This document shows, in pieces, positions 6,279 through 9,541 of a stretch of DNA of 9,541 bases. Position 1 is the first letter of the stretch. Every line of letters begins with the position of its first letter. A program made the translations under genes and the position numbers. Source of the DNA: an uncultured Bacteroidales bacterium (GTDB lineage: Bacteria; Bacteroidota; Bacteroidia; Bacteroidales; UBA932); assembly GCA_946062035.1 (NCBI GenBank), contig CAMGTS010000035.1, forward strand, positions 1-9,541. Reading direction: 5' to 3'. The notes beneath the pieces were generated by a model that was given only the letters and a program-made list of their open reading frames with translations, made no database searches and was not told the DNA's origin.

Positions 6279-7606
6279 AAAAACATCGTCATGTATGCCG
6301 GAATATACAACACATCCCCATCTTTACGCAAGTCTTTTGTGTAGACCAGATATTTTTGTTTTATCCTTGATGAAAACTTTTTACAAAAGGCATCCAGTGA
6401 AGCGTGTGCTTTATAACCGGAAGATTTCACCTCGATAGGACTGACCTTATCGCCGTCGGCAATCAGGAAGTCCACTTCATAGTTGTGCTTTCCGCTTTCG
6501 GTGGGAAATGTGTAATAGTACAGTTCGTGTCCGGCGGCTTTCAGCATCTGGGCGATGACATTCTCATATACATAACCGAGGTCTGCGCTCAATTTGTCAC
6601 TGAGCAGTTTATCATAGATTATGTTGTCTGTAAACTGTTTGTCCCAGAATGCGAGGGTGATGAACAGCCCCGTGTCTCCCACAAACATCTTATATCTGTC
6701 CGTGTCACGGTGCAATGCCATCCCTACACTTGGGTCGTTGGCATGGTATGCGAGATTCACAACCATAGAATCCCGCATGTCGGAAATAGTTTCCAACATA
6801 CGTTGCGGACGACCGCCGTCCGTCGCAGATCTGACAATATACCGTGAGGCGTTCCGTGTAAGTTCGCCCGGAATGCCATGAAACAGCTTAGAGGCGTTGC
6901 CTGAAGGGTCAATCTTATTGAAATCCTTTTCGTATAACGATATGATTGAGCGTTTCACTACATCCACCTTGCTAAGACTTTTTGTTTCAATGTAGGTTCT
7001 GACTGCCTGCGGCATTCCTCCCACAAGCATATACAGGCGGAAATCGCGCATAAGACTTCTGTTGCCGTCATCGCCCATGGGCTTTCTGCTATCATACAGT
7101 TTTCCCAAAAGTGGAATGGACACATTGTCACCCAATGCCCATTTGAACTCTTCGTAGTCCAGCGGGAACAGACACAGCTCATGTTCCTCACTCGGAATTA
7201 AAATGTCTTTTACATTCTGCTTGATGGATAAAAGAGAGCCGGTTTCAATGTAATCATACCGTCCATCCTCGACCAGATATTTTATAGCCTGTCGTGCGTT
7301 GGGACACTTTTGCACCTCGTCGAATATGATGACTGACTTCCGCTGAATAAGGTCTGTCTTGAACAATATCTGCAGCCGCATAAAAATGTAATCGAGGTCG
7401 GAGATGTCGTCAAAAAGATTTTTGACCTCTTTCTTGCAGCGTGCAAAGTCTATTGCAATGTAGCTGTCATACTCATTCTGCGCGAACTGTTGTGCAAGTG
7501 TGGATTTACCGACACGCCTTGCGCCTTTGATAAGCAACGCAGATTTCCCGTTGCTGTCTTGCTTCCATTGAAGCATTCTTTCGTATAGTTTTCGTTTGAA
7601 TATCAT
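6275..7606 (-). CDS. AAA_14 / DUF4143 family ATPase, 443 aa
   Basis: This is a P-loop ATPase of the AAA_14 plus DUF4143 architecture, very common in Bacteroidales and of no settled function. Walker A is GARRVGKST (28-36), Walker B SVIIFDEVQ (91-99), and the sensor-like segment YIETGSLLS is at 119-127. The family motif LVGGMPQAV (194-202) starts the DUF4143 half. The C terminus carries a PD-(D/E)XK-like pattern: E377-V-D379 (NYEVDFLI) then E392-V-K394 (SPIEVKSS). The fold is therefore nuclease-like, although activity in this family is not established as far as I know. Length is normal and all motifs are intact. The stop overlaps the ATG of the downstream minus-strand gene, so the two are coupled. 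A near-consensus promoter lies about 30 bases upstream. The start ATG at 7604-7606 fits it. Confidence 0.93.
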   Translation of the reverse strand: MIFKRKLYERMLQWKQDSNGKSALLIKGARRVGKSTLAQQFAQNEYDSYIAIDFARCKKEVKNLFDDISDLDYIFMRLQILFKTDLIQRKSVIIFDEVQKCPNARQAIKYLVEDGRYDYIETGSLLSIKQNVKDILIPSEEHELCLFPLDYEEFKWALGDNVSIPLLGKLYDSRKPMGDDGNRSLMRDFRLYMLVGGMPQAVRTYIETKSLSKVDVVKRSIISLYEKDFNKIDPSGNASKLFHGIPGELTRNASRYIVRSATDGGRPQRMLETISDMRDSMVVNLAYHANDPSVGMALHRDTDRYKMFVGDTGLFITLAFWDKQFTDNIIYDKLLSDKLSADLGYVYENVIAQMLKAAGHELYYYTFPTESGKHNYEVDFLIADGDKVSPIEVKSSGYKAHASLDAFCKKFSSRIKQKYLVYTKDLRKDGDVLYIPAYMTMFL

Positions 7607-7637
7607 CTTCAGATACTAAGTCTTTGTAATTCAGGTG

Positions 7638-7669
7638 CAAAGATAATACATATTGGTCAATATCTCAAA
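7638..7669 (-). promoter_or_regulatory. Promoter of the ATPase gene with an inverted repeat between its elements
   Basis: On the minus strand, TTTG (plus 7666-7669) is followed after 20 nt by TATCTTTG (plus 7638-7645), a full Bacteroidetes promoter match. Between the two elements lies ATATTG-GT-CAATAT (7650-7663), a 14-bp inverted repeat with perfect 6-bp arms. It is well placed to act as an operator. The leader to the ATG would be about 25 nt. Confidence 0.75.
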
Positions 7670-7750
7670 ATGTTTTATGCGTATAATGGTTAAATTCTCA
7701 TAATTTATTACCGTCAGTATTGGCTAAAATCTCACATTCTATACTATCCC
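7651..7750. repeat. Three degenerate 33-34 bp tandem units upstream of the ATPase
   Basis: The cores are TATTGGTCAATATCTCA (7651-7667), TAATGGTTAAATTCTCA (7684-7700) and TATTGGCTAAAATCTCA (7718-7734), matching TAWTGGYYAAWWTCTCA. Copies 2 and 3 agree with copy 1 at 13 and 14 of 17 positions. The starts are 33 and 34 bp apart, and the stretches between cores also resemble each other, so this is a worn tandem array rather than isolated sites. The first core overlaps the inverted repeat inside the ATPase promoter. Confidence 0.65.
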
Positions 7751-7787
7751 AGGACCAGTCCTCCCCAAATCATTATATTATTTAGCC

Positions 7788-8212
7788 CATCATAACGAAT
7801 CAGAATATAATGAAATACTGCGACAGGCCGTCGCAGTTATTGAAACTGCGAGGGGCAACGCTGCCCGTGCGATTGTCAGCACCTCCAATGAAATGCACTG
7901 GCAGATAGGCCAGCTACTGTACGAGCGCAAACTCGACAGTGCACATGGAGATTCCGTTGTAAAGCGATTGTCTGGGGACTTGAAAGCAATGTATCCCAAG
8001 ATGGGGATGTCTGTGAGCAATTTGTGGGCAAGATGAATATTTATCTATCTTTGCTTGACAGACTTGAAAAACAGCAAGACGAGAATCCCTCAATAGGCAT
8101 AATTCTCTGCGCAGCAAAAGATAATGTGGAGGTAGAACTTGCCCTGAAAGGATTTACGAAGCCAATCGGTGTGGCTGAATACAAGTGCGTTGACTGCCAT
8201 TCTTCTGTATAG
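7788..8212 (+). pseudogene. DUF1016 (YhcG-like PD-(D/E)XK nuclease) remnant with internal deletion
   Basis: The first part, frame of 7788, reads NESEYNEILRQAVAVIETAR through NEMHWQIGQLLYERKL and ends KMGMSVSNLWAR then TGA at 8034. This is the DUF1016 N-terminal domain. A second frame, from about 8027, continues as GKMNIYLSLLDRLEKQ, DENPSIGIILCAAKDNVEVE, then GVAEY before diverging to a TAG at 8210-8212. That is the far C-terminal part of the same family. In intact relatives roughly 150-200 residues lie between these parts, including the DLVFY and LIDLK nuclease core, and they are absent here. The frame is open back to TAA at 7725 but holds no ATG, GTG or TTG before Met in NEMHW, so the start is lost too. 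The gene is dead; the short frame at 8024-8212 is only its tail. Confidence 0.85.
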
Positions 8213-8240
8213 GAGAAAGCAGCCCGTGGCTGATTTTTGC

Positions 8241-8275
8241 AGTACACTTTCGCATTGAGTACACTCTTAGTACAC
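8241..8275 (+). repeat. AGTACAC triplet, right edge of the accessory module
   Basis: AGTACAC occurs at 8241-8247, 8258-8264 and 8269-8275, spaced 17 and 11 bp apart. As at the left cluster, TTTTTGC precedes the first copy and a CTGAGAATGAAA context, similar to CTTGAATCAAA, follows the last. The two clusters are in direct orientation about 2.6 kb apart and enclose the unknown gene, the ATPase and the DUF1016 remnant. Confidence 0.7.
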
Positions 8276-8285
8276 CCTGAGAATG

Positions 8286-8322
8286 AAAAACCCCTTGAAA
8301 ACCTGCCGATTATCAAAGGGTT
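8286..8322 (-). terminator. Rho-independent terminator of tRNA-Leu
   Basis: On the minus strand, AACCCTTTGA (plus 8313-8322) pairs with TCAAGGGGTT (plus 8289-8298), ten pairs with one G-T, around a 14-nt loop. A T run follows (plus 8286-8290). It begins just beyond the tRNA-Leu 3' end. Confidence 0.8.
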
Positions 8323-8323
8323 G

Positions 8324-8409
8324 TGGTGCCCAGGACAAGAGTCGAACTTGCACACCGTTGCCGGCATTAGTCCCTGAAACTAACGTGTCTACCATTCCAC
8401 CACCTGGGC
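8324..8409 (-). tRNA. tRNA-Leu (anticodon CAG)
   Basis: Read on the minus strand this is a class II tRNA. The acceptor is GCCCAGG/CCTGGGC with discriminator A. The anticodon stem TTAGT/ACTAA carries the loop TTCAGGG, so the anticodon is CAG, reading CUG. The long variable arm folds as CCG-GCAA-CGG. The T arm is GCAAG-TTCGACT-CTTGT with the canonical TTCGA. The 3' end reads ACCA, so CCA appears to be encoded (plus 8324-8326). Confidence 0.95.
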
Positions 8410-8441
8410 TCAGGGATGCGAAGGTAACAAAAAAGTCAGAG

Positions 8442-8473
8442 CAAACATCATTTTTATTAGAAAGTTCTGCAAA
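8442..8473 (-). promoter_or_regulatory. Candidate promoter of tRNA-Leu
   Basis: On the minus strand, TTTG (plus 8470-8473) is followed after 20 nt by GATGTTTG (plus 8442-8449), one mismatch from TAnnTTTG. It would start transcription about 25-30 nt before the mature tRNA 5' end. Confidence 0.5.
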
Positions 8474-8489
8474 GAATAGCTAATATGAC

Positions 8490-8518
8490 TTTCATTGCGG
8501 TATATCTTGCTATTTTTG
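8490..8518 (+). promoter_or_regulatory. Candidate promoter of menG/ubiE
   Basis: TATTTTTG at 8511-8518 is a full TAnnTTTG match. The upstream element is weak: TTT at 8490-8492 with an 18-nt gap, not TTTG. Transcription would start near 8524, leaving a leader of about 50 nt. The region is shared with the divergent tRNA-Leu promoter. Confidence 0.5.
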
Positions 8519-8572
8519 CATCTGAGAATCAGACGCATCCTCTTTCTAAGTTAAACTGCGCATTAAAAGGCG

Positions 8573-9301
8573 ATGATAATGGATACATCCGGAATATTCA
8601 ACAGAATTTCAGGGAGTTACAATGCTCTCAATCACATCTTTTCCTTGGGTATTGACAAGCTATGGAGACGTGAGGCTGTGGGATATTTAAAAGACAATCT
8701 TCCGCAAGGGGCAAGGGTTTTAGATGAGGCGTGCGGAACAGGGGATCTGACCCTCTTGGAGGCTAAAAACGGTTTTAATGTTACAGGAATAGATATCTCT
8801 GTCAATATGCTCGAAATCGCGAAAAAAAGGGTAGGCAGGTTTTATATGTCAAATCGTTGCCGGAGAACCCGTAGTGCGCATATTCCCGAACTTATGCTTG
8901 GCGATGCGGCAAAGCTGCCATTTCAGGACGACTCTTTCGACGCTGTCTCAATCGCCTATGGCATAAGGAATTTCAATGACAGGGCGGCGGCTCTTTCAGA
9001 GATAAAAAGGATTCTCAAACCCGGAGGGCATCTGATGATACTTGAATTCGCTGAGCCGAAGAACAGACTTTTAAGGTTTTGTTACAGAATATATTTCAGA
9101 CATCTGGTTGTATTTCTCGCAAAGCTCCTTACACTCGGTAAAGAGCACGGGGCATTCTCATATTTTGTCCAATCAGTAGATAAATTTCCTAAATTTGAAA
9201 GGTTTTGCAACGAAATTGCGGAGGCAGGTCTTTCGGACGTCAGGTTCAAGAGCCAAAGCGGGGGAATCTCTGTTTTGTACACAGCAAGAAAGCGCTCATA
9301 G
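8573..9301 (+). CDS. menG: Demethylmenaquinone methyltransferase (MenG/UbiE family)
   Basis: This SAM-dependent enzyme methylates demethylmenaquinone in the last step of menaquinone synthesis; organisms of this kind make menaquinone rather than ubiquinone, which is why I prefer menG to ubiE. The N-terminal family signature YNALNHIFSLGIDKLWRRE is at 16-34. The SAM-binding motif I is VLDEACGTGDLTL (49-61), where most relatives have VLDVATGTGD. GIDIS (72-76) is the acidic-loop segment. LPFQDDSFDAVSIAYGIRNF (115-134) and LKPGGHLMILEF (148-159) are strongly diagnostic, as is GGISVLYTARK at the end. Residues about 88-105 (GRFYMSNRCRRTRSAHIP) form a basic stretch longer than I expect at this place. 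The ATG at 8579 is an alternative start, placed 8 nt after AAAAGG; the product would be 240 rather than 242 aa. The protein otherwise looks complete. Confidence 0.93.
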   Translation: MIMDTSGIFNRISGSYNALNHIFSLGIDKLWRREAVGYLKDNLPQGARVLDEACGTGDLTLLEAKNGFNVTGIDISVNMLEIAKKRVGRFYMSNRCRRTRSAHIPELMLGDAAKLPFQDDSFDAVSIAYGIRNFNDRAAALSEIKRILKPGGHLMILEFAEPKNRLLRFCYRIYFRHLVVFLAKLLTLGKEHGAFSYFVQSVDKFPKFERFCNEIAEAGLSDVRFKSQSGGISVLYTARKRS

Positions 9302-9365
9302 GCTGTCATACAGAGATCTGCATCGCAACAGTGCTGTAACGCTACACTCAATTTAATGTAAGCGG

Positions 9366-9541
9366 ATGCATATTTGGCCTATAATATCTGCGGTGTTGTA
9401 TGGTATGAACATGTTCATTGCCATCTACATCTCTATATCCATGATTCTCAGAAGGCAGGATCCTGTAAAAACCTTGTCCTGGATTTCCTCCACGGTCTGC
9501 TTCAATTCGCTCCAGGCCAGCTTGTCGGTGGAGAGGTGGAT
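9366..9541 (+). CDS. cls: Cardiolipin synthase N-terminal fragment, departing from the family near 9485
   Basis: From ATG 9366 the frame reads MHIWPIISAVLYGMNMFIAI, then YISISMILRRQDPVKTLSWI. This is a membrane segment followed by the ILRRQDPVKTLSWI signature that begins cardiolipin synthases, phospholipase D-type enzymes of the inner membrane. In the family a second membrane helix with an LPVVG-type motif should follow at once. Instead the frame continues as SSTVCFNSLQASLSVERW, which is not hydrophobic and not family-like, and is still open at the window edge. The sequence therefore changes character around 9484-9490. Either the gene is interrupted there (insertion, rearrangement) or the assembly is chimeric near this end. 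The gene follows menG by 64 bases on the same strand. I am fairly sure of the N-terminal call and unsure of everything past 9485. Confidence 0.55.
   Translation, partial: MHIWPIISAVLYGMNMFIAIYISISMILRRQDPVKTLSWISSTVCFNSLQASLSVERW

Noticed and set aside
5796..6438. Plus-strand open frames opposite the unknown gene and the ATPase 3' end
   Set aside because: They are shadows: the minus strand carries the coupled frames and the ATPase motifs in this interval.
7651..7750. CRISPR array
   Set aside because: There are only three units, the repeats differ at several positions, the intervening stretches resemble each other rather than being unique, and no cas gene is present.
8024..8212. Independent 62-aa gene with a GTG start
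   Set aside because: Its sequence is the C-terminal tail of DUF1016 proteins, and the N-terminal domain lies directly upstream in another frame, so it is part of a remnant.
5628..8275. AGTACAC clusters as terminal inverted repeats of a transposon
   Set aside because: The clusters are in direct, not inverted, orientation, and no transposase lies between them.

Overview
The window looks like a chromosomal segment from a member of the Bacteroidota, most likely order Bacteroidales. The basis is Bacteroidetes-type promoters (TTG or TTTG, 19-20 nt, then TAnnTTTG) before several genes, almost no Shine-Dalgarno sites, an AnmK variant with a DISPVN motif, a menaquinone-type MenG/UbiE, and AAA_14/DUF4143 and DUF1016 families that are common in gut Bacteroidales. 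I cannot name a species from sequence alone.

Layout. (1) 1-4160, plus strand, housekeeping: the 3' part of dnaJ, then one base later a secreted M23 (LytM-type) peptidase, then anmK (anhydro-MurNAc kinase). (2) 4180-4832: a promoter, a 5' leader, rplS (bL19), a short AGCTAAGA repeat cluster, tRNA-Arg(ACG) and a strong intrinsic terminator. (3) 4843-8280, an accessory block: a HigB/HigA-type toxin-antitoxin operon whose toxin is frameshifted in an A7 run; on the minus strand an AAA_14/DUF4143 ATPase overlapping (ATGA) an unrecognised 208-codon gene that carries a premature TAA; and a decayed DUF1016 (YhcG-like PD-(D/E)XK nuclease) remnant with no start codon and no middle. AGTACAC repeat clusters lie at both edges of the ATPase/DUF1016 part. 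(4) 8286-9541: tRNA-Leu(CAG) on the minus strand with its terminator and promoter, menG/ubiE on the plus strand, and the first ~40 codons of a cardiolipin synthase whose reading departs from the family near 9485.

How it fits together. The flanks are core functions: protein folding, peptidoglycan remodelling and recycling, translation and menaquinone synthesis. The middle, between two tRNA genes, is an accessory plot in decay: three of its five genes are visibly broken while the antitoxin and the ATPase are intact. Its regulatory DNA is well preserved: a 20-bp palindrome on the toxin-antitoxin promoter, and a three-unit degenerate 33-34 bp tandem array with an inverted repeat inside the ATPase promoter. 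I see no convincing complete new system. The best leads are the ATPase-coupled unknown gene with its repeat-bearing promoter, the flanking AGTACAC clusters, and a tRNA-Arg with an apparent A19-U56 elbow pair.
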